Below, in pieces: positions 29,601 through 43,472 of a stretch of 64,000 bases of DNA. Each line of letters starts with the position of its first letter. Positions within the stretch are counted from its first letter, which is position 1. The stretch lies in assembly GCA_933228675.1 (NCBI GenBank), contig OW121740.1, positions 54,824,174 through 54,888,173 of the forward strand. Reading direction: 5' to 3'. Both the position numbers and the translations under genes were made by a program. The notes under the pieces were generated by a model. The model worked only from the letters and a program-made list of their open reading frames with translations, was not told where the DNA came from and ran no database searches. This DNA comes from Stomorhina lunata. Lineage: Eukaryota; Arthropoda; Insecta; Diptera; Rhiniidae.

Positions 29601-32600
29601 TAAACTTACTTTCATGATTACATTCTTTACATATTCAGAATTATGCAAATGTTGTTCTCTTTCCACTGAACGCTCCTGCCTTCTCAGCTCCTCTTTCAAC
29701 ATATCGTTCATTTGTGTTAGCTTGGCCAAATCTTGCTCATTTTCTGCCAACAATGCAGTTAAATGTCGCACTCTACTCTCTTGCTTTTGAAGACGCTCTT
29801 TTGTAGAGTTCAATTCCAGCTGAAGGAAATTTGAGGCATTGTCACCTGTGTTATCTATTGGATAATGCTGGTGTTGTGAGTTTGTTATTAAAGTTTCGCT
29901 GTTAATGGCATTAAGGGGTGTATTTAATAACTCATCAAGAGGCATAAAGTCTTGTAGGGAACGTTTGGCCGTTGATGAATCATTGGAAATTTTACGAGAT
30001 GCTGCTAGACTAGCCAATGTTTCGGCTGCTTCCTCCGAACCTTCGGCATCTTCTCGCTCCATAAGTAGAAAATCAAGTCTACCCTGGTGATCAACAGATT
30101 GCTCTATCTGTCCATGAGCAGGTAGTATTGAAGATTTCGTAGCTCCAACCGTGGTAGGTACACGAATGTGCTGGGAAAGTTCTTTGCGTAATTGTTCCAG
30201 TTGTCTTTGGTGGGAAGCATTTAAAGATTGTATTTGTTCCTTGTGACAATTATCCATGGATTCAATTTGGTGACGGTATTGTTTTAAAGTTTCATGCTGC
30301 TGTTGATTATGTTGCTGTATTTCCTGATTGAGTGCATCATTTTGTGCACGTATTTCTTCCATTATAGTCATTAATTCATTTGATCGCTTTTGTATGTTCT
30401 TATTATCATCGTTTAAAAGGTCTTTCTGTTTTTCTAAAGATTCAATTTTTGTAGTTAACGTTTGAATGGTGGTATTTAATCGCGTCTCGTTGGCTCTCAT
30501 AGTAACTAGTTCTTCTTCAAGTTCTCTCTCTTTAGATGAATCACGATTTTGGTTTTTTCTTAACACAGCCTGGGCCTTGATCTTGTAGTCCAAATATTCA
30601 ACGCGTAAATCTTCCGTTGCCCTCTCAGCCTGCTTCAGCTTTTGTTCGCAGTCGGAAAAGGCATTCTGTATTGTGGAGAGCTGTAAAGATAACTGTTCCC
30701 TTTCGCTGTTGAGAGACTTTAGGGCTAACTCCTGATTACTGGCGGATTGCGAAAGTTCTACTTTAATATTTTCTAATTCTAGTTTAAGGTTTTCCAAATC
30801 TTGTGCCAAAATCTTTGAATTGTCCAATGCTTGCTGTTTGCTATGCATTTCATCTCTAAGCGTTTTGTGAAGATGATCAATTTGTTGTTTTAATTCTTGT
30901 GAATGTTTTATTTCTGAGGCCTTTGACGATTCTAAAAGTTCAATTTCCTTACGTAATTGTATAATGGTAGACTCTTTGCTTTTCAAAGTTTCCTGGACAG
31001 CATCCAATTCTGAAGTACGACTGGCCAGTTTATTTGTTACTTCTGTCAACGACTTTTCTGCTGCTTCTATTTCTAAATTCAAAACATTCGCTTGTTTGCG
31101 AGATGATTTCAATTTTTGATTTTCAGCTTTGAGGGAGTCTATGTGCTTTTGTTTTTCATTTAGTTGTTTTTGCAAAGAATCCATGTCGGCACTGTTGGTT
31201 TTTAATTCCACTATCTGTGTATTTAAATCGTTTTCGCGTGACTTAAAATCTTGTATTTCTTTATCTAGTTTTTGTTTTAATAAAGTTTCTTCCTGAAGCT
31301 TTTTCTTTAGTTTCGCCGCTAAGCCACGCAGTTTGTTATATTTGTCTTCAAATGAATCCTCGACATCTTTAAGTCTTTGGAGCTCATCAGCTCTCGAAAT
31401 GGTTGATGTTGAGAGCACATCACTTTGATTGTCCAAGTCATTAGAGCTAGCAACAGGATTTGATTTTAAATTTTCTAATTCACTGCTGAGAACACGGACC
31501 TTTTCTTCATTCAATAAGCTGGAGGTTTCCAAAGTTTCTAGCTTTTGTTTGGTTACTTTGATCTCTTTTGTAAGCACTTCTATTTCACTTTGTTTTTCAT
31601 TAACTTGTTCCTCTTTAATGTTAAGTTCTTGCTGAATTTTCGACATTTTTTCGGAATTGACCTTTAGTTCCGTTTTTAGTATTTGATATTCTTCCTGTTG
31701 ACGCGATATTAGATCGCCCCTGGCTTTAAGGGCTTCATTTAATTCTCGCATTTCATCTAACAACTCACCATGTTCAATTTCTTTATGTTTGTACTTTTGT
31801 TTATGTTCTTCCAAAGATTTTTGTGCTGTTGATAGCTCTTCTTTTAAACTATCAATATCTTTAGTTTCAGTGGAAATAATGTTTTCTAATTTTTGTAATT
31901 TATCTTTTAAACCAATATTTTCTGTTTGGATCTTTTGCAATTCGAAGGAAATATCTTTCTTATTTTCAGCATGCTCTTTTTTTAAAATTTCAAGTTTCTC
32001 CAGTAGTTTCTGGCATTCGCTTTCGGATTTGTTTAAAGAATCCTTTAATGCCATTTGATCGGAAGACGTTGAAACCTCTTTTAATATGGCTTTTTCAAAA
32101 TGTTGCTCTTCATTTACTTTTGTCAACTCAGCTTTTAAAATTTCTAGTTCTTCTATTTTTTTAACAAGTGAATGTTTTTCTAATTCTGATTGTTTAAGTT
32201 TCTCTAAAAGTTGGGCGCATTCATTTTGAGGGTCTTGTAGGGACTTTTCTGTTTTAAAAAGATCTTCTGAATTTTCATTTTTATTTATTAACTCGTTATA
32301 ATCTTTTTTGAGTTGTTTTAATTCCATAGATTGATTTGTGTATTCTTCGTTGGCTTTCGTAGCCAACTTTTGTAATTCATCTAGTTTTAGAGCCATTTTA
32401 TATATTTCATAATTCTTAGCTGAATCTGTTTCATCATGATCTTCAAAAGAGTTCTTATAAGACTTGTCTTTCAACTTAACATTCTCTTCTTGTATAGCAT
32501 TATACTCTTGCAATGCAATTTCACTTAGCTGCCATAACTCATCTATTTTCTTTGCAGATATTTCAAATGGCCACGATTCTTGCGTCTTGATTCCACAATT

Positions 32601-34723
32601 CAGTTTTAATTTTTCATTTTCTTTTTGTAAGTCTTCATAATCGCGTTTGGCCTTTTCGGACAATTGCCATAACTCATTTAGTTTGTCTACACAAACAAAA
32701 TTATCGCCAATCTTATCCTTGATATTTTCGTTATCAACTTTTTGCAATAGTTTAATATTTTCTTCCCTTAAGTCATTTAGCTCTTTGCATAGAACTTTTG
32801 AAGCTCTTATAATTTCATTTTGCCACTGAGAGACCGAATCAGCATACTCATGCTGTGTTTCCAGCAATATACGTTTACATTCTTTGAGCTTTTTTAGCTT
32901 TTTGTGTACCTCTATGAATCTATCTTTAAGGGAATTAAATTTATGTCTTTGTTCTGTATTGATATCCTTGACAAATTTATACTTTTCTTTCAACTCTTGC
33001 AATTCTTTGGACAATTCGCAACTTTTCACATCAGACTCTTTTAATTGAGCTATTTCTTGTTCCAGTGAAATTAAATGTTGCTTTTGTTCTTTACCAAATC
33101 CACTTACTTGCTTAAGTTGTGTTTCCATATTTTCTATGTCGGTCAATAGTGATTCATTGTCCTCTGTAAGGCGCTGTAGCTGTCTTTTCAAACTTTCATT
33201 TTCTATTAATAGTTTTTCCATATTTTCACCATCTAGTTTACGCTGCTTTTGAAATTCGGCTAACTGTGTCGAAAGTTGAAGTTTATTTTCAGTATATGCT
33301 TCTAGCATTTCTTTCATGGTCATTAAAGCTTTTTTATCGGCTTCTTTTTGGGTTTCATGTTGTTGTAATTGCTCTTTTAGTTTACGATTCTCCTCGGAAA
33401 TTTCTGAAAAATAACATAAGTATAATTAGTTTATAGCGTTAGGCTTGAAAAGATTATAATTTAGATTAAACTGATGGCTGACAACGATGTCAATGTCCCT
33501 TTGTTCCTATAGTTGGACTATTTCTATTATTTACAAGGGATAGAAAAAAAATTCAACAACGGCCCAGATGCCATAATAAATTTTACGAGCGTTAATTTTT
33601 GAAAGCTAACACACTAAATCTAATAGATCTACAATCCTATCAGGGTCAGGGTATAATTTGACTGCTTAGTCAAGAAGATACTCTTTAGTTCAAAACCGAA
33701 AATTGTAATTCAGATCAATTGGTAGGGTTGCATTTTCCTTTTGAGGGCAATTCGGTTCACCTCATAACTCGGCTAGCTATTGGTTACTATAGGCTATGTA
33801 AAACTTCTCTAACTAATGCATTTGCCGTTCGTAGCTAGAGTTAAAACGTAGGTCCCTTTTAAAAATAGAATCGGATTGTATGAGAGAAGTACCGCTTGTT
33901 CCAGTTGGAATGTTAATTTGTCATTCTTAGATTTGTCGTTTTGTGCATGACATCATCATCAGTAGGGTATATTTGTAAAGTATATAAATATACCACTAGC
34001 TCAACCGTTAGTCCATTCGAATCGCTTTAAGACATTCTTAAGTCGGCCAATATATATTTTTAAGATTATCTAGATCTCCAAAGAAACTGGTAACAAATTA
34101 AGTATTCTTCTGTACTCCAGTTCAGGGCGTCAAAAGAAGATACAGACTTAATTAAAACGCCTGATAAACTCTTATCAAAAGTAGAGTTAAGTTTCAATTT
34201 GTAATCATTACATTTAATTTAGACTAAAATAAAATTAACTTAGCCTGATTAGAACAAAATTTTGGATCTTTTGGTATTCACAGCCCTATAAAGTGCATAA
34301 AAAGCGATGACTTGTTAAAAAGTCTAAATAAGGTGATTTTAGTAAAAATTAAAAACCTGCAGTCTCTTCAAATTAGGTAAAAGGAAACAACTACGACATG
34401 ATGCTTTTCCCGTTTCTATGGTTAAGTCTTAGTCTACAAAACTTTTTTCATGATTTCACTTCTATTATATGAACTTTTACCAATGACTCTTCAAAAATGA
34501 ACACCTCACTTACCATCTTTAGCTTGTTTAGCCTTTTTTGCAATCCCCAAAAGTCCCTTGTATTTTTGTATAATTTCCTCTTTGCTCAGCGACTCCAAAG
34601 ACATTTTTTGCTGAAATTAATTATTACCATTTAAATTAACACGTATTCATTTGTTTATTGTTTGTAAAAGAAAATGTATCTTACCCCTTGTTGTTGTGAT
34701 GTATCCATTTTTTCTTCTTCCAT
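26660..34723 (-). CDS. Gcc185: GRIP-domain golgin GCC185/GCC2, 1373 aa
   Basis: Five minus-strand exons: 34685-34723, 34514-34610, 29610-33403, 26808-26925 and 26660-26733; phases close to 1374 codons with stop. GCC185 is a peripheral trans-Golgi tether that captures endosome-derived vesicles. The start MEEEKMDTSQQQG is followed by SLSKEEIIQKYKGLL, a conserved N-terminal motif of this family. Then about 1200 residues of nearly continuous coiled coil (repeated L/E/K heptads) follow. The C-terminal GRIP domain spans the last intron, from EYVKNVIMK at about residue 1302 into FLTLNNADEKTRLVPVLNTI and LKLSRSEAEMLNCVAKG; it targets the protein to the Golgi via ARL1. The end GGWGNFLPWG is also typical. 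The 2.7 kb intron that splits the GRIP domain carries a LINE fragment. Without removing it, translation would stop soon after VIMK. Confidence 0.93.
27796..28560 (-). mobile_element. Jockey-like LINE fragment in golgin intron
   Basis: Two overlapping minus-strand open pieces. The first (27954-28493) is the linker after the endonuclease domain: NVKWTT-like text, LSRLRRMLSKNPVVPGF and RIKWAVNTFMPYKS. The second (27796-28059) begins the RT with IPGGWREVRVIFIPKAGK and PKDFRIISLSSFLLKTLERL. A frameshift separates them. Both ends are truncated, so it is inactive. It lies in the same orientation as the host gene. Confidence 0.8.
28570..29600. other. Intronic DNA of the golgin gene
   Basis: The remainder of the 2.7 kb intron. 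It has a short GA repeat at 29157-29171 and AT-rich sequence. The segment around 28860-28960 resembles 27170-27220 (TTTGCGCTGATATGTGACAAAGGA vs TTTCTGCTCTGATATGTGACAAAGGA), so a diverged repeat flanks the LINE fragment on both sides. Confidence 0.4.
33757..33920 (+). repeat. SINE body fragment in golgin intron
   Basis: Starts GGTTCACCTCATAACTCGG and contains AAAACTTCTCTAACTAATGC, CGTAGGTCCC and CTTGTTCCAGTTGGAATG. It matches the body of the SINE at 22452-22650 with substitutions. The tRNA-like head is absent, so this is a 5'-truncated copy. Confidence 0.65.
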
Positions 34724-36355
34724 TTATTTACTAACGAAAACAACGACCTTGTCTTTCTTATCAATTTTTTTTTCGGTGAAAAATCTTGTAATCAATTTAG
34801 TGTAACATTAATAATTATTAAAGTTTATATTTATTTTGGTATGATGTCGTAATTAATTAAAAAAGTGATTTTATTTATTTATGTTTTTGCTAATTTTTCT
34901 TGTCTCACTTTATTCTTTCTAATACGAAATGAAAAGAAAAATGATGAGAAGGTGTCAAAAAGGAAAACATTTTGTCTTAGGGTTGCCGACTTTACTTTAA
35001 TTCCAAACAATAGAGGGAGTTATTACTATTATATAGGTTAAAGAAAAAATTTGAAAATTTGTATATATCGTCGGCTTAATATGAAAACCTGCTATGTCCA
35101 CTTTTAAAGTAAATTGAGATTTTGAAGTGTGTGAAAAGGTTCGATAATAAAAACTGCTAAATCCAATAATAGAAAATGTTTGTAAGAAAAACTGATAAAT
35201 CCAATACAAAGTACTATATTTTTGTTTTTAAAATATGAAAAATATAAATATAATTTTAAAATATTATTTGCTAAAGTGAGTTAGTAGGTTTTCATATTTT
35301 CAATCATTAACACATAGTAGACCAACCAATAGAATCTCTTCCTAAGACAATGTAATAATATTAGTCCGTCCAGTTGGTTGGATATCATTCTGTTTATTCA
35401 AAGCCAGAAACTTAAAAATATTGAAATGATATTTAGCATGGTATTAAATATCTGATCTCAAAAGTCATTTATTTGACCAGAAAATCTAATAAATCTTAAG
35501 ATAATTACATTTAAATATATGTTAAAACAGTTCTTATTTAAAACCATGCACCAAATTCAGACATCATTTAATCTTAGAAATTATTTAAATATCTAGCAAA
35601 TGTTTGTGTGATTTGGTTTATGAAATGAAATGTTACCCCAAATTGAAAAATGTACCCAAAATATGTGATATTATTTCAAGTCAATCGATTTTTGAAAAAA
35701 AACATCATTAATTTATAATACCCGTCCCAATAATGAGATAAATTGTATAATTACTTCTAATGTTTTTATTAATGCTCTCTTACTGCATCTTTTTTGTTTT
35801 TCAGCGCCTTAATTTGTTGTTCCTTGACAGCAATGTTAATGACATGACCGAAATATTTTTTATGTAATCTTGCTGGAAATGAAAGCATACATTGCATCCA
35901 AAAAGGTTTCAATTAAAACTAAAATAAATTATTGTTTAATAAGACGTGCACCAGGCAGTCAGAACCACAAGTAAAGCTTTCAGAAACTGGAGTAATAACC
36001 AAAATTCAGTTAACGATTTGCTATGCAAACAGGCTAGATGCTCGCGGACTGAAGTATTAATTATTTATAATATTATTGAAGAAATTTCTGCTAGTTGCAA
36101 TACATATAGGAAAATTAAAATCTAATTTCTATAAGCACAACGCCCCTTTATCCTTCTTCCCACAACCTATTTTCCTAGTTATAACACAATGCAAAGTAAA
36201 TATAGAGGTTATTCCTTGAGTGCTGATCACAATAAATAAAAAGACTTTTAAGCTTGTTTGAAATTACGACTTGTGACAATACATACCTTGTGAATTAGTT
36301 ATAATACAATTCAAGGTATATATAGTGAGTATCCATTAAAGATAACTTGTAATAA
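34724..36355. other. Divergent upstream region of golgin and RFX genes
   Basis: Non-coding space between two divergently transcribed genes, so it should contain both promoters. One 39-codon open frame on the minus strand at 35769-35888 looks more coding-like than its surroundings and is described in the findings. A pyrimidine-rich stretch ending TTTTTCAG at about 35804 on the plus strand could be a splice acceptor of an RFX 5' UTR exon. No certain motif was assigned. Confidence 0.35.
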
Positions 36356-36357
36356 GT

Positions 36358-36790
36358 GCTGTTTCACACATATCAGGTTTACTTGATCAGCTTTTCTTCA
36401 CATGTCTTTTAAACCTGCATTCACGTTCACAATTTCATCAGTTTTCATTTTATTTTCCTTAAATTTTATGAAAATTTTCGTAAGTCCCATTTCACACGAA
36501 TCAGTTTTACTTGATCAGTTTTTCTTTTGAACCTGCATTAACGTTCACACACAAACATTTTCTTTATCAGTTTTCATTTTATTTTCCTTAAATTTCATAC
36601 AAATTTTCAAAATTTTCGTAAAGTCAGTTTTCTCTCATACAAATTCAAGACTTGATAAGCCAAACCTGACTAATGTAAAAGTATACTAAACTTGGTCAGG
36701 TTTGGATCAATTTCAATTCCGTCAACTTTTTCTCATATAAACTCAAGACGTGATAAGGCAATCCTGGCTGGTGTGAAAGTAGACTAATTG
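36358..36790 (+). repeat. TTTCACAC-family MITE pair
   Basis: A truncated copy from 36358 (GTGCTGTTTCACACATATC) to about 36482 is followed by a fuller copy from about 36487 (CCCATTTCACACGAATCAG) to 36790. The latter ends CTGGTGTGAAAGTAGACTAA. An internal segment, ending AATGTAAAAGTATACTAAAC, is duplicated within the second copy. Confidence 0.75.
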
Positions 36791-37684
36791 TGAAAATATT
36801 AACATATTTTAAGTTTGACTTTTTAAAAAATTCAAACTCAGTTATAACTGTTATACTTGTTTTATTATCAACTTATCTCATTAGATCTTTCAACAAAGTA
36901 CATTTTTATACAACCATGTTTTCTTATTTGACAAAAGTAGGGGAAATGTCAATTGAAAAACATTTTTAATCGAGACGACGAAGAATACACGAAAAAGGAC
37001 ACGCGTTACAACGCAGATAATAATTTATTTTTCACTAAAAAATGAAAATTATCAGTTCTTTTTGCGTAATAATTATTTATCCACAAAAATGCATCGAAAG
37101 TTAAAAATATTTTACCATAAAAATAAAACGTAAACACGTGAAAGACAAAATAGTAATGGAATCAATTCACGAAAACGACGAATATAAAAGCAAGAACGCA
37201 AAAAAACGAATAGAAAAATAAGTGAAGAAAAAGAATAAAAAAAATGTTTTATTATCGAGCAGCAGACATAGCAGCCGCGTTTATTATCGCTTTTGCTGTA
37301 TCTTAAATTAATGGAATAAAACTAATCTCTGCTCGCTCGGTCGAAGATATAAAATTAAAAAGTTCTAAGGATTTTTTATTGTATTTTTTTAATAAATTTT
37401 AGCTAAGTGATATATATACATAACAATCGAGTTTGGGGGGGTTAAACCCTAACTCTCCCTCTAGTGTAAAGTAGTTTTAAGATAAGAAAAAAAAAAGAAA
37501 ACAAGTGCTTTTTGTTTTTGTTGGTGGAATCGTATTAACATTACTTGATTTTAAGAAAAAGAAACGGAACGAGTGAGAGAATTGAATTTAGTGATAGTGA
37601 TCATCACGAAGAAATAGCTGCTTGTACAGTTATTGCTGGACGCGCGCTCACAGCTTTAAATAGCCCTATACAAACAAACGCGAT

Positions 37685-40600
37685 ATGTCCGAAAATAAAA
37701 ATGGACAAGGAGCGCAGTGGTCGAAAGGTGTAGTAGGAGCAGCAGCAGCGGTAACGGCAGCAGCACACAAGCAACAACAACATCATCAGCAGCAGCAACA
37801 TTTACAACACACAACTATTTATAATACTGCAGCTTTGAGTTTGACAGCTCCAACAGCTGCTGCTGGTAATCCCGCCTTATATGGGGGCTCTGGACATTTA
37901 GGAATACATCAATCACAAACTGATATTTCAACATATGCAGCTGCACGTTTTCAAGCGCCACCATTAGATTATCGATCTACATCGTCATCTGCGTCTTCCC
38001 TTATTGTACCCTCCTCGACACCAATACCATCTTCCACTACCAATGTACCTGTACCCAGTGGCTTTATACCGCCACCATTATTTCCACCTGCTGCAGCAGC
38101 AGCTGCAACATCTGTACTGACTCCCAACCCTTATGCAGTGGCTTCTCTTACCGCTCCAGGATCGTCTAATGCAATTGCAAATCATCCAAATCATGCGCAT
38201 TCTCATGCACCTCAAAGTCAACAACAGTTTTCAGGGACTCATTCCATGTCACCTTCGTCTCATCATGGCCACCACTTTGGAATGGAACAATTTCAACATT
38301 TAAATATACAACAACAATACGAGCTTAGCAAATTAATGGCAGCTTCATTTAATACAAATCAGCAACCAGTGGGCTCAAGTGGACCAACAAATCTTTCATC
38401 AAATACAATATCGTTGCCATTATCGTCTTCGTCAGGATCAAATGTGGCGCAAACGGGTTCGAGTGCAGCATCCCAAACATCTTCAGCTGGTCGTCATCAA
38501 CCGCCATCATTGTCTGCTGAAACTTCTACGTCCGGTGGTATAAATACACAAATGGCAGATCAAGTAATTAATGCAATAAGTACTGGCACTTCTGCCAGTA
38601 AGTTAGCTACCACACCCATACATGGTCGCCTTATGGGTCTAGGGGTACATGCACCAGATGAAGAGAAACTAAGACGCATACAACAGGTTGTGGAGTCCGG
38701 TATAGGGTGCGTATTCAAGCGTAACAAAAATTACTACTTTTATATATTTTTTAAATTCTTTTATTTGATTCCTAAACAATTTGTTTTTTACATACTGATG
38801 TTGTTGTTTCTTTGTTTATACTTTGTTTTGTTTTTGAAATCATTAGTGATCATGCTAAACAACAAATAGTTCAAATATTGGATCGTATTTCGACTTTGAG
38901 ACCAGTAGAAAAGTTATTGCTTTATTTACGTTTGCCCGGCGAACAACCGGAAACAGGTAATATACAAATATTACTGATAATTTGATAATTTATTGTAACA
39001 CATTTTTTTTATTTAGATCCACTTCGCCAGCCACAAAATCCTTTAGGAACACGTTCAGAGATTAATCATACTATAAATTGGGTTCGCACTCATTTGGAAC
39101 AAGATCCTCAGGTGTCCATACCAAAACAAGATGTCTATAATGATTACTTGTAAGTGATTTTGTTTATACTATTAATTAACATTTTTTCATTTCCTAAAAT
39201 GTATATATGTATATATTTTGACTTATTTTTCCAGAGTTTATTGTGATCGTTTGGATATAAAACCTCTATCTACTGCTGACTTTGGCAAAGTTATGAAACA
39301 AGTTTTTCCCGGCATACGGCCAAGACGTTTAGGAACAAGAGGCCATTCACGTTATTGCTATGCTGCAATGAGAAAAACCAGCAAATTGCCAGCACCACAT
39401 TTACCCACATTGACAACAGTAAAGACAACTAAAAGTGGCGAAAAAGATGGTGGAATAGATTTATCTACAAATATTATTGATAGCACTGAAGAACAAGAAG
39501 AATCGTGGAGTATTGTAAAACAGTGGGCAGAGACAATGTTGCATGTTAAAATAGATAATATCACAGATTTGGCTACACAAATAAAAACAAATGGACCATT
39601 GTCGTTAACAGGTGGAACTCATACGCCGTATACAGGAGCCGGTAGGGGGAATAGTAGTGGGGTGTCTCATAAGAAACAAACACAGAGAGAACCAAAGGAA
39701 AAGAGGGTACTGGCGGTAAGTAATGGATTATAGTAACCTAAATCCTTTCTTAAAAACATAATCAGGTCTGTTCTCAAAATCACTTTTATGTGAAATTGAA
39801 ATCGTACACGCCTAAAGATTAAACAAGTTTTGTAGCTTTATGATCCGATATATTTAAGAAAAAGAATACCTAAGGGTTAACTAAAATTTTAGAAATTAGA
39901 GCCTTTTAAATATTTATGTTATTTTAATTTCACATGAAAGTGATTTTCAGAAAAGGCCTAAATTTATTCTTATACAACGTTTGCAACTTTCACTTGTAAA
40001 TTTCGATTAATCATTGTATTACCTTGGTTCACTTCAATAGGACATGGGACCTTTGAAGAAAAGACGTAAAAAGAAACGAAAGGGTTCTTCGTCGTCTGAG
40101 TCCAGTTGCCATCAGAATGTAAATACACGCGAACAACAACAACTGCAACCACAGTTATCACCAGCAAATAGCTCTAAAAGTGGCAGCCATCATGCTGTAC
40201 TTTCTCCTGGAATGGATGATGGACAAAAAGTGAAAATTAAACAAGAAGTAATCGATTCTCCAGGTTATCCGCATTCTGTAGGAAGCATCTCCACCCATTC
40301 ACAGTCAACAGATTCAGTTCAATATCAAACATCAACAGCTCCAACTACAGCGAATACATTACCAATGTCTCAACATCAAGTAATGCCCATTAATCTGGCT
40401 GCAGAGACTAGAGGTGGAATATCAAATGTTTTAGCTAGAGCTCCGCCAATGACAGCATCTCTAAGCACAAGTGCTTTTGAACATGTACGACCAACAGGTG
40501 TTGCAACACCTACAAGTTCATTAACAGCAGCTGTAAAGAATTTAACACCAAAAATAATGGAGCTGTCCACAGAGAATCAAGACATCTCTTCACCGCCCTC

Positions 40601-43472
40601 ACAAACGGTTATTAAGCAAGAAATTGGAGCTGAAGATTACAATACATCAAATATTTTCTGCAAAAAAGTTCGTAAAGCTCAGCAAACTAAAGGTTTTTGG
40701 GCCAATTCACCAACATCGAATCGAAGCTCCACTTCAGGCGTACCAGGTGCCACATCTACAAATTATCCCATAATAACAACAACAGCTTCGACACCCCCAC
40801 CGGTGCCAGCTAGTGTTATAACAGCACCACAAAATAACGATTCCGTAGTGGTTTATAACATGGGACCACCCACACAAATGGCGCCTTCCATTAGCCCCAA
40901 TAATCAAACTCTAAATGATGATGTGACGACGCTGGGCCAACCAAAGGTGCTCTCACGTAATCTGCAGCAATTGAAGGCAAAGAAAATTATGGCTGCTGTA
41001 GCGGCAGCCGGTTGTGATCCTCCAGATTTGAGTTCGTCCAAGGATGCGGCTGATTTGCCCGCAAATTTAGGTTTGCCGCGGGAGCGAGTTATCAGCATTT
41101 GCAATATGGATAAGCATGAGCTAGATGATTACTTTTTGCCCGTAGAAGAGGAAAATTCGGAAGATCAGGAAACTGAGTTGCTTCAATATTTTCAGATGGG
41201 AGACGCTGAGGAAAAATTAACCAAAAATTCTTCCTCTGATGCTAAACGGAACAGTAATTCAACAGTAAATCAATTGACGTCAATCCAAACATCAACACCG
41301 AAATTGACAACAACATTATCGTCAACAACAATAACAACTACAGGATCGTTGGTTATGACATCAAATACGTCTATGACGACATCGAAAATAAACACTGGAA
41401 CGTCAATGATGATGAGCACATACAAAACTAGTAACAATACACCTTCAATAAATGATATAATAACAAATAGTCAATTACAAAATGGTAAAACACAACAGCA
41501 GTCTTTAAAATTAGATTATAAAAATTCAACAACTTCTTCTTTAATTAAACTACCGTTAACATCATCCTGTTTAACGACCTCAACCTTAACAACATCATCA
41601 TGTTCAAATACTGTTGGTACTGCCTCAGCGTCTCTTGCACAATTAACACAAAAGCATCAACAACAAATGCAACAATCTATAAATCAACACCAACAACAAA
41701 GTCAACCTCAAGCTTATTCAAAGGTTTCTATTAAACGTAAAATAAATCTTAATACAACATCAACGACATCGGATATAACAGCAGCAAGAAAAAACTATAG
41801 CTTTTTACCAATATCACCAAATATAAATTCGACAACATCAACTTGTAACGCAAACGCTAACGCTAACAACAACAACAATACGAATACCTTATTATCGTTA
41901 ACTAACAACAACAACAACAATGGCTCTACCTCAAATGCGGGATTTTTTGCCAGTCCAGGTATATCGCGTTTGCTGACCAAACAACAATCTTTAGATTGTG
42001 ACTCCTCCTCAGACCCCATGATTGGGGCAACTAGACGTCAACGTTCATATACATCAATGATGACGTCTGCTTCAGCTCCACCAAGTCCTTCTGTGCTGAA
42101 ACAGCAACAAGAACAGCAAATGTTTGGGCACATGCCCCACAATATGTTAATGGATCAATGGTCGTCTTCACACTCTTCCGGCACATATAACAATCCGTCA
42201 ACATCGGCAAATGTCGGAAACCCTTTGATGGTTGATCAAAATTCATTAGATTTAGATTTATTTGGAGAAGCAGCTGCTGCAGCAGCTTCAACAGCAACAA
42301 ATACTACATTTGGAAGTCGTAATAATTTTAATATGAATAACCTGGAGGGAATAATGAGTCACGGTACAGAAAATTCTAGCGTTCAAATGAATGATGTTAC
42401 TCAAAGATCTCAGTCGGTGCCGTTGTCACAATTGCAACGTTCCCATTCGCCCTCGTTTAATCGCAGTTTTAATTGTAGTACAAATAATCCAACAGCAATT
42501 TCGGCTTGTAATTCTTTGGCTCAAACACCAGTGCCACCCGAATTTATCGATTCAGTTACTATGCTGTCCGAAAACAGTTGCAGCCAGCAGAGTGCCACAA
42601 TAAAACTTGAAGAAGTGGTTAACGTAGTAGGATCTGACTCTACAGCCCTTTTAGATGAAGTGGATGTTAGTGAAATATTGTCCCCAGATTTTGTAGCGAA
42701 ATTTTCAAGCCTAAATCAAACGGGTACAACCAAAACAACCTGCTCGTCTGCAGGTTCTTCATCGGGTTATAGTAGTGCTGGCCATTTTTCCCTATCATCA
42801 GGAAGCTATAGTATGGGAGCCGGAGGCTGTAGTGGAGGCAATGGCACAATGTCATCGATATCACGTTCAGTGCCTTCTACACCTTTGCCACACCAAAATC
42901 CACATAGTCTTTTTGGCAATAGTAATAATTTCTACAGGAGACGTTTCGTTAACAACTGTCCTTCACTTAATGGTAGTGGCGGGACAGGTGGTGTTTTGGA
43001 TGGTCTTAATTCATTTTCCAACAATTTTTCGTCAACTAGTAAATACGGTTATAGCAGTATCTCATCATCTTTGTCCCGTTCAGCATGCGATATCTCCAAA
43101 TCAATGCCCTCTACACCCATAACAACAACACCAAGTAGTTTTCGTTATAGCCCTTCAGAATTTACACGGGATTTCCTTATTAACGGTAATACTATAGACG
43201 ATAGCATAACATCTTCGTTTGGTGGCGTGGGCAGTGATAATTTAATGGGTTCTGATGTGGTAGGCGTAGATACTCCTTTGAATTCCCAATCACTTCTTCA
43301 TGAGGAGGATACTTTGATTAATGGTTCGGCCGCCATGAGTCAAGTTGAATGTAGCGTTCTAACACCCGATTTTGCTGTACAAACTGATACATCGGCATCC
43401 GGTTTGGGTGGAGTTGTAGGTGAGTCCTCTATTGTTATTGGCGTGGGTTCAGATTTATTAGATAATTTGTAG
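37685..43472 (+). CDS. RFX5/7-like winged-helix transcription factor, 1725 aa
   Basis: Five exons: 37685-38706, 38847-38956, 39017-39149, 39235-39715 and 40041-43472; phases close to 1726 codons ending in TAG. RFX proteins bind X-box promoter elements in the nucleus. The DNA-binding winged helix is split over exons 2-4, about residues 385-470. It includes INWVRTHLEQDP, IPKQDVYNDY, YCDRLDIKPLSTADFGKVMK and PGIRPRRLGTRGHSRYCYAAM. The dimerisation domain of RFX1-4/6 is not seen, which places it with RFX5/RFX7. The upstream LLLYLRLPGE helix resembles the RFX5/7 N-terminal helical region. A basic KKRRKKKRKG stretch opening exon 5 is a likely nuclear signal. The rest is low complexity, with A-, Q-, N-, S- and T-rich tracts. 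The frame stays open for 61 more codons past the stop. Confidence 0.9.

Noticed and set aside
41795..42300. Minus-strand leucine-rich open frames and plus frame at 42391-43122
   Set aside because: Shadows of the Asn/Gln/Ser-rich tail of the RFX-like protein.
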